A DNA stretch of 64,000 nt from Streptomyces sp. NBC_01716 (GTDB taxonomy: Bacteria; Actinomycetota; Actinomycetes; Streptomycetales; Streptomycetaceae), in the NCBI RefSeq assembly GCF_036248275.1, contig NZ_CP109181.1, positions 4,960,001 to 5,024,000 of the forward strand, in the 5' to 3' direction. Position 1 is the stretch's first letter. Each line of letters starts with the position of its first letter. The position numbers were made by a program, and so were the translations under genes. The notes under the pieces were generated by a model. That model saw only the letters and a list, made by a program, of their open reading frames with translations, ran no database searches and was not told the DNA's origin. Of the stretch, positions 38,484 through 46,985 are shown in pieces.

Positions 38484-39785
38484 TTACGCCCTCGTGTCCG
38501 CGTCGCTCAGGGTGCCCCGGACGTCCACGAAGCCGTCCTTCAGGGCCACCAGTTGGCCGTCGCGGACCACCTGGAAGGTGACCTCGCTGTTCACGATGCG
38601 GGGGAAGCCCGGGAGGCCCAGCATGTCCTCGTAGCGCCAGCGCAGTGGGGGTGTGAGGCCGCCCGTGTCGACCTTCGCGCCCGTGTCCAGCGCGTGTGCG
38701 AGCGTCGCCGAGGAGATCGTGTCGCGGTCGATCGACTCGATGACCGACCTGAGCGCGGTGTAGGCGATCCAGGTGGTCTGGACGCCCGGGTCCGAAGGGT
38801 CGATGCTCGCGTCGCCGAAGGCGTGCTTCTGGAGCACGTCGCGCATCGGCTCCCAGGCCGGGTCGGAGGCCTGCGGGTACCAGCCCGTGACGTACGCGCC
38901 CTCGAAGAGGCCCTTCGCGCCGCCCGTGCGGTCCACCAGCGGCTGGCCGACGCTGCCGAGCACCGAGGAGATGCGGACGTTGCCGCCGTCGTCGGGCAGG
39001 CGCCGGTAGGAGTCGAAGAACGTTTCCGTACGGTCGCCGAGCACCGCGGTGACGCAGCCGTCGGCCGCGTTCTCGCGGGCCTTCTCGGCCGAGGCGGTGT
39101 AGTCGGTGGCGTCCTCGGCGGCGCGGACGTCCGTCGCCTTCTCGCCGTCCCCGTCGCCCTTGTCCTTCTCTTTGCTGAGGCCCGAGTTGAGCAGCTCCGG
39201 CATCGCGTCACCGGTGATCGTGTCGGGCCGCACGATGGAGACCCGGCCGCACTCCCCGCCCAGCTGGAGGCCGTTCCCGGCCAGCAGCGCTGCCTGGCCG
39301 CCGTTGACCGGGTAGGAGACGAAGCTGCTGAATTCGCGCTCGGTTATGCCGTAGCCGCCGAGGTACGGGATGCCGGCCGCCTCCAGGGGCGCCATGAAGG
39401 CGTTGCCGTGCTGGCTGTACGAGCCGACGACGGCCGTCACGTCCTTGTCGGCGGCCAGACGCGCGCAGTCGGCCGCGCCCGCCGAGGTGTTGCGCTCGTT
39501 GCAGGTCAGCACGCGCAGCTCGTGGCCGTCGATGCCGCCGGCCTCGTTGACCCACCGCGCGTACGCCTTGGCCATGGCGGGCATGCCGGGCATGTTCGTC
39601 GCGCCGGTGCCCTCGGGCGCCCATGTCATGACCGTGACGGGCTCCCTGGAGCCCCCCGGGTCACCAGGGAGCACGCCACATCCGGTGACCACCGACGTCC
39701 CGGCCGCCACCGTGCACAAGGCGCGGACCACGGGATTCCGGCGGAAGTTGTGAGGGAAGGACGAGCGCTGCTGCCTACCGGTCAT
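38484..39785 (-). CDS. ABC transporter substrate-binding lipoprotein (branched-chain amino-acid type)
   Basis: 433-aa periplasmic-binding-protein-like lipoprotein. Signal peptide with lipobox VTGC (Cys ~36), then a type-1 PBP (LivJ-like) fold: NMPGMPAMAKAYARWVNEAGGIDGHELRV, VVGSYSQHGNAFMAPLEAAGIPYLGG. A Lys/Asp-rich insertion (KEKDKGDGDGEKATD) lies in the second lobe. It occurs without permease or ATPase genes, so it may be an orphan receptor or work with a distant transporter. ATG39785 chosen. Confidence 0.85.
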   Translation of the reverse strand: MTGRQQRSSFPHNFRRNPVVRALCTVAAGTSVVTGCGVLPGDPGGSREPVTVMTWAPEGTGATNMPGMPAMAKAYARWVNEAGGIDGHELRVLTCNERNTSAGAADCARLAADKDVTAVVGSYSQHGNAFMAPLEAAGIPYLGGYGITEREFSSFVSYPVNGGQAALLAGNGLQLGGECGRVSIVRPDTITGDAMPELLNSGLSKEKDKGDGDGEKATDVRAAEDATDYTASAEKARENAADGCVTAVLGDRTETFFDSYRRLPDDGGNVRISSVLGSVGQPLVDRTGGAKGLFEGAYVTGWYPQASDPAWEPMRDVLQKHAFGDASIDPSDPGVQTTWIAYTALRSVIESIDRDTISSATLAHALDTGAKVDTGGLTPPLRWRYEDMLGLPGFPRIVNSEVTFQVVRDGQLVALKDGFVDVRGTLSDADTRA

Positions 39786-39909
39786 GTATCCGCACACTTC
39801 CGGCCTGTGGGTAACTGCCAGGTGGGGCTTGTTCAACCACACATGACCACGAGGTGAATTACAGGGGGCGAATATCGTCACCACCGGACTGACCGTACGA
39901 TCTGCTGCT

Positions 39910-40407
39910 GTGCAGCAAGGTTCGGATAACTCTTCCCGTCGTGGCCGTCGCTCCTCCACCATGGGCGGCATGCCGCTCAATGACATTCCTTGGTGGCGCT
40001 GGCGCAGCAACGTGCGCTCGGCGCTGCACATGCTTTCCGATCCCGTCTTCCACCAGGAGTACTGGCTGGCCGGCCGCGAGGGGTACGGCGACGTCACCGA
40101 CGCCGTGTACCGGCTGGTCGAGGACACCTGGCTGGACAACTGGTCGGCGGAGAAATACGTCGGGACGATCTTCCGTGACTCCGGTGAGGCCGCGCTGGTC
40201 GACGTCGCCGTCCTGCGGGTGCTGCGGATCATGCACCAGGTGGGGCCGGACGCCCCGATCGCGGTGTATCTGGAGCACCACGGCTGGCCGGAGGCCGTGC
40301 GGGCGGCGCGTGAGGCGCATGTCAGGCTCGCCGTGAACGACGGCGAGGACCCGGACACGGTGCCGCGCTCGCTGGACGTGCTGCGGATCCTGACGCAGTC
40401 CGCCTGA
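39910..40407 (+). CDS. Conserved hypothetical protein
   Basis: 165-aa soluble protein, rich in Trp and acidic residues near its N-terminus (MPLNDIPWWRWRSNVRSALHM, HQEYWLAGREGYGDVTDAVYRLVEDTWLDNWSAEKYVGTIFRDS). No known domain recognised. The start is uncertain: GTG39910, ATG39961 and ATG39970 are in frame, none with a convincing ribosome site. The conserved part begins at MPLNDIPWW. It is divergent from the binding lipoprotein. Confidence 0.7.
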   Translation: MQQGSDNSSRRGRRSSTMGGMPLNDIPWWRWRSNVRSALHMLSDPVFHQEYWLAGREGYGDVTDAVYRLVEDTWLDNWSAEKYVGTIFRDSGEAALVDVAVLRVLRIMHQVGPDAPIAVYLEHHGWPEAVRAAREAHVRLAVNDGEDPDTVPRSLDVLRILTQSA

Positions 40408-40502
40408 GGCCCGGGGGCGCACGCGGTGCGCGCGGTGGGCTCGGCCCGGCGGTTTCCGGTGGGCCGTGCGGGTGCCGGTCCCGTGTGGAATCCTCAGGGT
40501 TC

Positions 40503-41402
40503 ATGAGTGCCGCGCAGCAGTCCGATGCCGGGTCCGACCGGCCCGCCGCCCTGTCCGACCAGTACGTCCTGACGCTCTCGTGCCCGGACAAACAGGGCAT
40601 TGTGCACGCCGTGTCCAGCTTTCTGTTCATGACCGGATGCAACATCGAGGACAGTCAGCAGTTCGGCGACCGTGACAGCGGTCTCTTCTTCATGCGGGTC
40701 CACTTCTCGGCCGAGACACCGGTGACCGTGGAGAAGCTGCGCGCGAGCTTCGCCGCCGTGGGCGACTCCTTCCGGATGGACTGGGAGCTCCACCACGCCG
40801 GGGACCGGATGCGGATCATCCTGATGGTCAGCAAGTTCGGCCACTGCCTGAACGACCTGCTCTTCCGGTCGCGGACCGGCGCGCTGCCCGTGGACATCGC
40901 CGGCGTCGTCTCCAACCACACCGATTTCGCCGAGCTGGTCGCCTCGTACGACATCCCCTTCCACCACATCCCTGTGACCAAGGACACAAAGGCGGCGGCC
41001 GAGGCCCAGCTGCTGGAGCTGGTCCGCGCCGAGGACGTCGAGCTGGTCGTCCTCGCCCGCTACATGCAGGTCGTCTCCGAGGACCTGTGCAAGCAGCTGA
41101 ACGGCCGGATCATCAACATCCACCACTCCTTCCTGCCGAGCTTCAAGGGCGCGAAGCCGTACCACCAGGCGCACGCCCGGGGTGTGAAACTGATCGGCGC
41201 CACCGCGCACTATGTGACCGCCGACCTCGACGAGGGCCCGATCATCGAGCAGGAGGTCGAGCGCGTCGGCCACGAGGTCACCCCGGAGCAGCTGGTCGCG
41301 ATCGGCCGCGACGTGGAGTGCCAGGCGCTGGCCCGCGCGGTCAAATGGCACGCCGAACACCGCATCCTGCTCAACGGCACCCGCACGGTGATCTTCGCGT
41401 AG
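40503..41402 (+). CDS. purU: Formyltetrahydrofolate deformylase
   Basis: 299 aa, hydrolysing 10-formyl-THF to THF plus formate and balancing one-carbon pools. An N-terminal ACT domain (residues ~25-95, LSCPDKQGIVHAVSSFLF) precedes a formyltransferase domain whose catalytic Asn-His-Asp triad is in IINIHHSFLPSFKGA and DLDEGPIIEQ. ATG40503 is preferred over GTG40485. Appears monocistronic. Confidence 0.94.
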   Translation: MSAAQQSDAGSDRPAALSDQYVLTLSCPDKQGIVHAVSSFLFMTGCNIEDSQQFGDRDSGLFFMRVHFSAETPVTVEKLRASFAAVGDSFRMDWELHHAGDRMRIILMVSKFGHCLNDLLFRSRTGALPVDIAGVVSNHTDFAELVASYDIPFHHIPVTKDTKAAAEAQLLELVRAEDVELVVLARYMQVVSEDLCKQLNGRIINIHHSFLPSFKGAKPYHQAHARGVKLIGATAHYVTADLDEGPIIEQEVERVGHEVTPEQLVAIGRDVECQALARAVKWHAEHRILLNGTRTVIFA

Positions 41403-41449
41403 CCGTACGCGTGAGTACCGCGCGCCCGCCAGGGATTACGGGACAGCCC

Positions 41450-42970
41450 TTAGAGCCGGCTCAGCGAGGCCGCCGCCGACAGGACGTCGCGGATCGCCTC
41501 GCGGTCGCCGTCCTGTCCGGCCGCCGCCTCCTCGGGCGCGAGATGGCCCGCCACCAACTGGCAGAACTCGACGCCGTCCAGCGCCACTTGGGCCACCGCG
41601 TGCTCGGCGGTGCCGACCGCGGCCGGTGAGTCGAGCGCGATGTACCAGTCCCCGCCGCCCGCGCCCTCGACCTCCAGATGCAGCGACCGCCCCGGCGAGC
41701 CCGGCACGACCAGCTGCCGGGCCGGTGACGCCAGGCCCGCCCGGCGGCGGGCCGCGAGGGCGGACGGGATCAGTTGCGCGGCGAGGTCGATCATCACGCG
41801 CAAGTGCGGGCCGCTCGGCGGCGGATACGGGTAGTCCACCGCCACGGCGATGTCCGATCCGTGGATCCAGCACTCGAAGGCCCTGTCGATCAGCGCGTCG
41901 CGCAACGGCAGGGCGAACTCGCCGTACGAGACGGAGAGTTCGGCCACCCCGCGCCCGGCGAAGGACACCGTTCTGAGCAGCTCGTGGCTCTGGTCGCGCC
42001 ACGGTTCGTGGATCGTGCGGGTGGGCGGCGGATGCGCCGTACGCCAGAACGCCTCGGTCCGGTCGGTCGGCGACCGCGGTGCCGACGGGCCCAGCGGATC
42101 CTCAAGGCCCAGCGCCGAAGCCACCAGCCCGTCGACGGTCATCAGATGCCCGATGACCCCGGCGACCGTGGCCCTGCGCGCGACGAACTCCTCCTTCTCG
42201 AACCATCTGAGCTGGAGCGGCGCGTGCCACTCCGCGTCGCCGAAGTCGCGCAGCAGCGCGTCGAGCCGGGCGGTCTCCGCGTCGTACGGGGTGGCCCACA
42301 CCGGCACGGGGATACGGGCGGCCCGGCGGTCGAGACAGGTCTCCAGCACCCGGGAGCGGAGCAGCGGAGGGAGATCCAGCGTGCGGTCGGTCTGCAACAG
42401 GCCGACGGCGTCTCGGAGTTTGAGGGCCTCGTCGGCGCACGGCGCGCACTCGGTGAGGTGGTTCTCGACGTGGGTCGTCTCCTCGGGCGAGCAGGCGGCC
42501 AGGGCCCACGCGCCGAGCAGGGATTTCAGTACGGAGTGCGAGGGCGGCGGCCCGGCAGGATCCGTGGGCGGCCAGGGCGACGGCGAACCCTGCGGGCCCC
42601 GGCCGCCGGTCATGTCCCGCTCCCGGGCCGGATCCGGCGGATGGGCCGGCTCGCGCGGTCTGCCGGGGGCCGAGCCCGTAACGCCGCTGGCCCCTTCGTC
42701 CGCCGACGCGTCGCCTGTGCCGTCCGCCGCGTGTGCCTCGTTGGCCTCATCCGGCTCGTTCGTCCCATCCGGCTCTTCCCGTTCCCGGCTCTCCTTCGCC
42801 CTCTGCGCGGCGCGCGCGGCACCCTCGACGGCCCGGCGCAGTACGTCCGCCGCGGGCGGCTCCAGGTCGTCCGCGGCGGCGCGCTGGCCGGGTATGCGCG
42901 GGATGCCGCGCACGTCGTCGGGGTCGTCGGGATTGCCCCGGCCCCGGCCGCCGTCGAGCGGCCCGCTCAC
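41450..42970 (-). CDS. Anti-sigma factor: ZAS zinc finger fused to MDMPI-type domain
   Basis: 506 aa. A long disordered acidic N-terminus precedes a ZAS anti-sigma domain with ligands His167, His171, Cys175 and Cys178 (H-x3-H-x3-C-x2-C). A maleylpyruvate-isomerase/DinB-type domain then covers residues ~225-480 (EFVARRATVAGVIGHLMTVDGLV, AFECWIHGSDIAVAVD). GTG42970 overlaps the sigma-factor stop, so the two are coupled. By family it should bind the adjacent ECF sigma factor and release it on a thiol or redox signal. MDMPI folds use mycothiol in some relatives. Confidence 0.82.
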   Translation of the reverse strand: MSGPLDGGRGRGNPDDPDDVRGIPRIPGQRAAADDLEPPAADVLRRAVEGAARAAQRAKESREREEPDGTNEPDEANEAHAADGTGDASADEGASGVTGSAPGRPREPAHPPDPARERDMTGGRGPQGSPSPWPPTDPAGPPPSHSVLKSLLGAWALAACSPEETTHVENHLTECAPCADEALKLRDAVGLLQTDRTLDLPPLLRSRVLETCLDRRAARIPVPVWATPYDAETARLDALLRDFGDAEWHAPLQLRWFEKEEFVARRATVAGVIGHLMTVDGLVASALGLEDPLGPSAPRSPTDRTEAFWRTAHPPPTRTIHEPWRDQSHELLRTVSFAGRGVAELSVSYGEFALPLRDALIDRAFECWIHGSDIAVAVDYPYPPPSGPHLRVMIDLAAQLIPSALAARRRAGLASPARQLVVPGSPGRSLHLEVEGAGGGDWYIALDSPAAVGTAEHAVAQVALDGVEFCQLVAGHLAPEEAAAGQDGDREAIRDVLSAAASLSRL

Positions 42971-43548
42971 AGCGACCGTCCGTTGCCGGGCGGTGACGAG
43001 CCCTCCAGGGGCCGGGTGTTCGCCGATGAGAGCAGTTGCAGACCGAGCCGGAGCCGGCGCCGCGCCTCGTCCTCGGTGACCCCGAGGTCGGCGGCGGTCT
43101 GCCGGTAGTCACGGCGCTGGAAGTACGCGAGGTCCAGCGCGGCGCGCAGCGACGCCGGCATGGAGGTGACGATGTAGTCGGCGCGTGCGGCGGCCGACGC
43201 CTCGCGGATCTTCTGTTCCAGCTCCTCCGCGGTGCCCTCGCCGCTGGCCTGACGGGCGGCCGTCTCCAGTTCGCGCAGCCGGTGCACCGCCTGGTGGCGG
43301 GTGAGCGTGGCGATCCAGGACCGCATCGAGCCCTGCTTGGGGTCGAAGGCGTCGGGGTGCTCCCACACGTAACCGAAGACCTCGCGGGTGATCCGGTCGG
43401 CGGCCTCGTCGTCGTCGAGCACCCGGTGGGCGAGGCTGTGCACGAGCGAGGCGAAGCGGTCGTAGAGCTCGCCGAGCGCGGCGGCCTCACCCCGCGCGAG
43501 CCGCTGCCGCATCCGGCGGTCCCAGCGGGACGGTGTGTCCTTTGCCAT
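42967..43548 (-). CDS. ECF-family RNA polymerase sigma factor
   Basis: 193 aa with sigma region 2 (ALGELYDRFASLVHSLAHRVLDD, GSMRSWIATLTRHQAVHRLR) and region 4 (SLRAALDLAYFQRRDYRQTAADLGVTEDEARRRLRLGLQ). ATG43548 chosen. Its anti-sigma factor follows with an overlapping start. Nearby STAS and HATPase genes suggest a partner-switching module on the same locus. The target promoters cannot be derived. Confidence 0.88.
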   Translation of the reverse strand: MAKDTPSRWDRRMRQRLARGEAAALGELYDRFASLVHSLAHRVLDDDEAADRITREVFGYVWEHPDAFDPKQGSMRSWIATLTRHQAVHRLRELETAARQASGEGTAEELEQKIREASAAARADYIVTSMPASLRAALDLAYFQRRDYRQTAADLGVTEDEARRRLRLGLQLLSSANTRPLEGSSPPGNGRSL

Positions 43549-43777
43549 GAGACCCCCAGCCCCTGTGACCGCTCCGTCGTCCGACTCCGTGAGCTGACCC
43601 CGCCATTTCGAATGTACTGGCCAGTGTCATCGAAGTGCGCCCCTTTGCGTCAAGTGCGCCCCCGAAGGCCGTCCGAGATGATAAGGAATTTCCCCGGCTC
43701 CGGTGTCCGTTGTGTTTCATCGGTGGTCACAGGGGCAGCCGCGAGGAAGAAGGACGATCTCCAGGGAAGGTCCAGGC

Positions 43778-44152
43778 GTGACGCTCAAGGTGGACAAGGA
43801 CGAGCACGGCCTGTGGACCGTGCTGCGCATCACCGGAGAACTGGATCTCGTGACCTCGCCCGTGGTCCGCCAGCACGTCCACGACGCGGTCGCCGCCGGC
43901 CGCCGTGAGCTGGTGCTCGACCTGTCCGGGGTGTTCTTCTGCGACTCCAGCGGCGTCGGCGTGCTCATCGCCTCCCGCAAGTTGTTGCGTTCCTGCCAGG
44001 GCCGGCTCCACCTCATCCTGCCCGCCCAGGGCGCGGAGGAGGGCTCGCATGTCAACCGCGTCCTCGCGGCTCTCGGCGTGCGCCGTCTCTTCGAGGTCTA
44101 CTCGGACGTCTCCGAGGCCGTCGACGAGGAGGCCCAGCCCCTGTCGGCATAG
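43778..44152 (+). CDS. STAS-domain anti-sigma factor antagonist
   Basis: 124 aa SpoIIAA-like STAS domain. LRITGELDLVTSPVVRQHV is the first half; the phosphorylatable Ser is in FFCDSSGVGVLIASRK (DSSG, ~residue 58). It normally binds an HATPase-type anti-sigma kinase when unphosphorylated. GTG43778 has AAGG 7 nt upstream. Divergent from the ECF sigma gene, with the HATPase gene 1.1 kb downstream. Confidence 0.88.
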   Translation: MTLKVDKDEHGLWTVLRITGELDLVTSPVVRQHVHDAVAAGRRELVLDLSGVFFCDSSGVGVLIASRKLLRSCQGRLHLILPAQGAEEGSHVNRVLAALGVRRLFEVYSDVSEAVDEEAQPLSA

Positions 44153-44251
44153 GCCGGTCACGGCCAAGGCACTGGTCGGGCGCCGTTCATGTCCACCGGA
44201 CAGACGTGAAGCCACCACACGGTGGCCCCCCGGCGTCGTACGCTCCCAGTC

Positions 44252-44764
44252 ATGGACAGCGCAGAGTACGAGGGCAAGATCGCCTCCCGATTCGCCGCCT
44301 TCGACCAGGACGGCAACGGCTACATCGACCGCGAGGACTTCAGCGGAGCGGCAGCGGCACTGCTCGCGGAGTTCGGCGTCACCGCACGATCCGAGAAGGG
44401 GCAGAACCTCTACAACGGGGCCGAGGCCTTCTGGCAGGGCATGGCGGGTATCGCCGACGTCGACGGTGACCAGCGGGTCACCCGGCAGGAATTCATCACC
44501 GGCGCGGCGAAGAGACTGCGCGACAGCCCCAAGCGCTTCGCCGAGATCGCCCGGCCCTTCCTGCACGCGGTGATCGCCATCGCGGACGAGGACGGCGGCG
44601 GTGTCACGCCCGCCGCGGCCGAGCGCGTGCTGCTCGTGCTCGGCACGGAGCAGGCGAGGGCGGGGGAGGCCGCGCGGGCGCTGGACGCGGACGGTGACGG
44701 CCGGATCTCCGAGGAGGAGATCCTGACGGCGTTCGCCGAGTACTACGTGACGCCGGAGCCCTAA
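44252..44764 (+). CDS. EF-hand calcium-binding protein
   Basis: 170-aa four-EF-hand protein of the calerythrin/CabB-like type. The loops are DQDGNGYIDRED, DVDGDQRVTRQE, the degenerate DEDGGGVTPAAA and DADGDGRISEEE. Loops 1, 2 and 4 have the full calcium-coordinating pattern, but loop 3 lacks the terminal Glu. No signal peptide, so it is a cytoplasmic Ca2+ sensor or buffer. ATG44252 is the natural start. Confidence 0.9.
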   Translation: MDSAEYEGKIASRFAAFDQDGNGYIDREDFSGAAAALLAEFGVTARSEKGQNLYNGAEAFWQGMAGIADVDGDQRVTRQEFITGAAKRLRDSPKRFAEIARPFLHAVIAIADEDGGGVTPAAAERVLLVLGTEQARAGEAARALDADGDGRISEEEILTAFAEYYVTPEP

Positions 44765-45238
44765 AGCGAGGGGCACCGGGCCGGCCGCCCGGAGCTGCGG
44801 AGGAGCCGCGGCCGGGCCGCACCGGAGAGCGTCACCATGCGTGACGAGGGAGCGCGCGCACATGTCGATACCGGGTTGTGTCCTTCCGGCGACCGTCACG
44901 GGCCGCAGTCGGCGGCAGGCTCCGGTACGCTCGCTCGGGTGCGAGTTTCGGTGGGACGAGACGGATCCGGTGTGGCCGGTACGGCGACGCCGGACCGGCG
45001 AATGCCTGCCGATCGCGCCGTTCGAAGGCGCCCGAAGCGTCCTTGTTCGACTTCCCGCAGAGCGCGTCGCACAGTATGCCTCACGCGTACTCCTTCGCGT
45101 TGGAATATGCCCGAAGCGCTTGTTGCGGTGACTGTACGTCAACCATGCTGTCCCACAAGGGAATCACGTTCTGTGACCTTGTCGTGGACCTTGTCGAGGC
45201 GCGAGGCGATGTGCCCGCCGGTTCGGATGGTGTGAGCG
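44765..45238. other. Intergenic region, 474 bp, no convincing gene
   Basis: Frames here have third-position GC far below the neighbours and Arg/Pro/Thr-rich junk translation, so none is accepted. A 10-bp direct repeat GACCTTGTCG (45176-45185, 45188-45197, period 12) precedes the HATPase gene. Composition is less GC-rich in 45050-45180. Confidence 0.5.
45176..45197. promoter_or_regulatory. Direct-repeat element before the HATPase gene
   Basis: GACCTTGTCG twice with a 12-bp period, ending 41 bp before GTG45239. Helical-phase spacing fits a dimeric activator or repressor site. Confidence 0.35.
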
Positions 45239-45802
45239 GTGCAGGTACTTCAGGTGCAGTTGGAGGTCGGGGCCGATCCGGCGGAGGTCGGCCGGGCCCG
45301 TCGATGGGCGCGTTCGCGGCTCATTGGTTCCGGAATGAACGACGACGAGCCGCTGGCGGAGACGCTGATCCTGCTGATCTCCGAGCTCGTCACCAACGCG
45401 GTGGTGCACACGGGCTGTCCGGCCGTGCTGCGGATGCTCTTCGGCTCGGGGGCCGTCGAGGCCGGGACCGTACGGGTCGAGGTCGCCGACACCAGTGCGC
45501 GACCGCCCCATCCGCGCCATGCGCAGGGCGGGGACACCAACGGGCGGGGCCTGGAACTGGTCGACGGGCTCGCCGACCGGTGGGGCTGGCAGCCGGAAGG
45601 CTCGGGCAAGCGCATCTGGTGCGAGGTGGACCGCTGTGAGCCGGACGGGAGCGCGGAGTACGAGCCGTCGGCGGCCGTGCGGGCACAGGGGCGGAACGAC
45701 GGGATCGGGCGGTACGCGGTCGAGTTGCCGGTGACGACCGGGCGGCCCGTGGACGTGGACCGCCCCGCCGACGGCTCGTCGAAGGCCGTCACACAGGCCT
45801 GA
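45239..45802 (+). CDS. ATP-binding (HATPase_c_2) anti-sigma-type protein
   Basis: 187-aa SpoIIAB/RsbW-like GHKL ATPase. The N-box ELVTNAVVHTG, the degenerate G1 VADTSARPP and the G2 box TNGRGLELVDGLADRWGW are present. Such proteins bind sigma factors or phosphorylate STAS antagonists; the STAS gene nearby is a candidate partner. It has no sigma factor adjacent in the same orientation. Start GTG45239 is preferred but has only a weak ribosome site. Its 3' end overlaps the convergent regulator by 14 bp. Confidence 0.82.
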   Translation: MQVLQVQLEVGADPAEVGRARRWARSRLIGSGMNDDEPLAETLILLISELVTNAVVHTGCPAVLRMLFGSGAVEAGTVRVEVADTSARPPHPRHAQGGDTNGRGLELVDGLADRWGWQPEGSGKRIWCEVDRCEPDGSAEYEPSAAVRAQGRNDGIGRYAVELPVTTGRPVDVDRPADGSSKAVTQA

Positions 45803-46895
45803 GCGCCGCCGCCCCGCTGCCGTTCCGGGAATTGTCGCCGTTCCGGGCGCCGTCGATCGTCGGCGTCCGCTGCCCGGGGACGGCGCGGAAGGTCCGGCGG
45901 TAGACGGTCGGCGCGACACCGAGCGCCGCCTGGAGATGCTGGCGCATGGACTGCGCCGTACCGAATCCCGCGTCCTTCGCGATCTGGTCGACGGAGAGGT
46001 CCGTCGACTCCAGCAGATACCGCGCCCGCTCGACCCGTTGCAGGACCAGCCACTGTCCGGGGCTGATCCCCGCCTCCTCACGGAAGCGGCGCGTGAACGT
46101 ACGCACGGACATCGACTCCTGCTCCGCCATGTCCCGCAGCTGGATCGGTTCGTGGAGCCGGGCGAGCGCCCAGGCCCTCGCCTTGGTGGTGGTCGCCAAC
46201 TGGGCTTCCGGGACCGGGCGTTGGATGTACTGGGCCTGGCCGCCGTCCCGGTGCGGGGGTACGACCGTATGCCGCGCCACGTCGTTGGCGATCGCCGTGC
46301 CGTGGTCGCGGCGCACGATGTGCAGACAGAGATCGATCCCGGCGGCGACCCCGGCCGAGGTCAGGACATCGCCGTCGTCGATGAAGAGCACGTCCGCGTC
46401 GACCTTGATCCGGGGGAAGGTCCGCTGGAAGTGCGCGGCCGACGACCAGTGGGTGGAGGCGGGCCGCCCGTCGAGGAATCCGGCGGCGGCGAGCACGTAA
46501 CTGCCCGTGCAGATGGAGACCATGCGGGTGCCGGGGCGCAAGTACGAGAAGGCGGCGCTGAGTTCGTCGGTGAGCCTGCCCTCCTCGTGGACCGGGCCGA
46601 GTTCGTACGAGGCGGGGACCAGCACCGTGTCGGCGGTGGCGATGGCCTCGGGGCCGCTCGTCACAAGGATGTCGAAGTCCGCGTTCGTACGGACCGGGCC
46701 CGGCGGGCGGACCGAGCAGGTGATCACGTCGTACAGCGGGGCGCCGTCGGGGCTCTTGGCGCGGCCGAAGATCCGCTGGGGGATGCCCAGTTCGAAGGGG
46801 AGGACCCCGTCGAGGGCGAGGACCACGACGCGGTGGCGCGGCCGGTCGCCGCCGCTCCCGGGAGTGTTCCCGTTCCCCGAACCGCACTCCGTCAT
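45789..46895 (-). CDS. GlxA-family AraC-type transcriptional regulator
   Basis: 368 aa. An N-terminal DJ-1/PfpI-like domain (HRVVVLALDGVLPFELGIPQRIFG; the CTGSYVLAAAGFL nucleophile-elbow-like Cys) is followed by two AraC HTH motifs (IQLRDMAEQESMSVRTFTRRF; LSVDQIAKDAGFGTAQSMRQH). ATG46895 follows GGGAGGGGCGGG; ATG46937 with AGGGG is an alternative. It is divergent from the MFS gene and may regulate it. Confidence 0.9.
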   Translation of the reverse strand: MTECGSGNGNTPGSGGDRPRHRVVVLALDGVLPFELGIPQRIFGRAKSPDGAPLYDVITCSVRPPGPVRTNADFDILVTSGPEAIATADTVLVPASYELGPVHEEGRLTDELSAAFSYLRPGTRMVSICTGSYVLAAAGFLDGRPASTHWSSAAHFQRTFPRIKVDADVLFIDDGDVLTSAGVAAGIDLCLHIVRRDHGTAIANDVARHTVVPPHRDGGQAQYIQRPVPEAQLATTTKARAWALARLHEPIQLRDMAEQESMSVRTFTRRFREEAGISPGQWLVLQRVERARYLLESTDLSVDQIAKDAGFGTAQSMRQHLQAALGVAPTVYRRTFRAVPGQRTPTIDGARNGDNSRNGSGAAALRPV

Positions 46896-46985
46896 CGTCC
46901 CGCCCCTCCCGTGCCGGTGGTCTGTGTCGTCCGTCATACGGAAACCCCTGGAGGTCCAGACCAGTACTTGATATCTGTCAGCCCT

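Noticed and set aside
44837..45235. 132-codon plus-strand ORF with a fair ribosome site ending 3 bp before the HATPase start
   Set aside because: Third-position GC is far too low and the translation is Arg/Pro/Thr-rich with no conserved look. Treated as non-coding.
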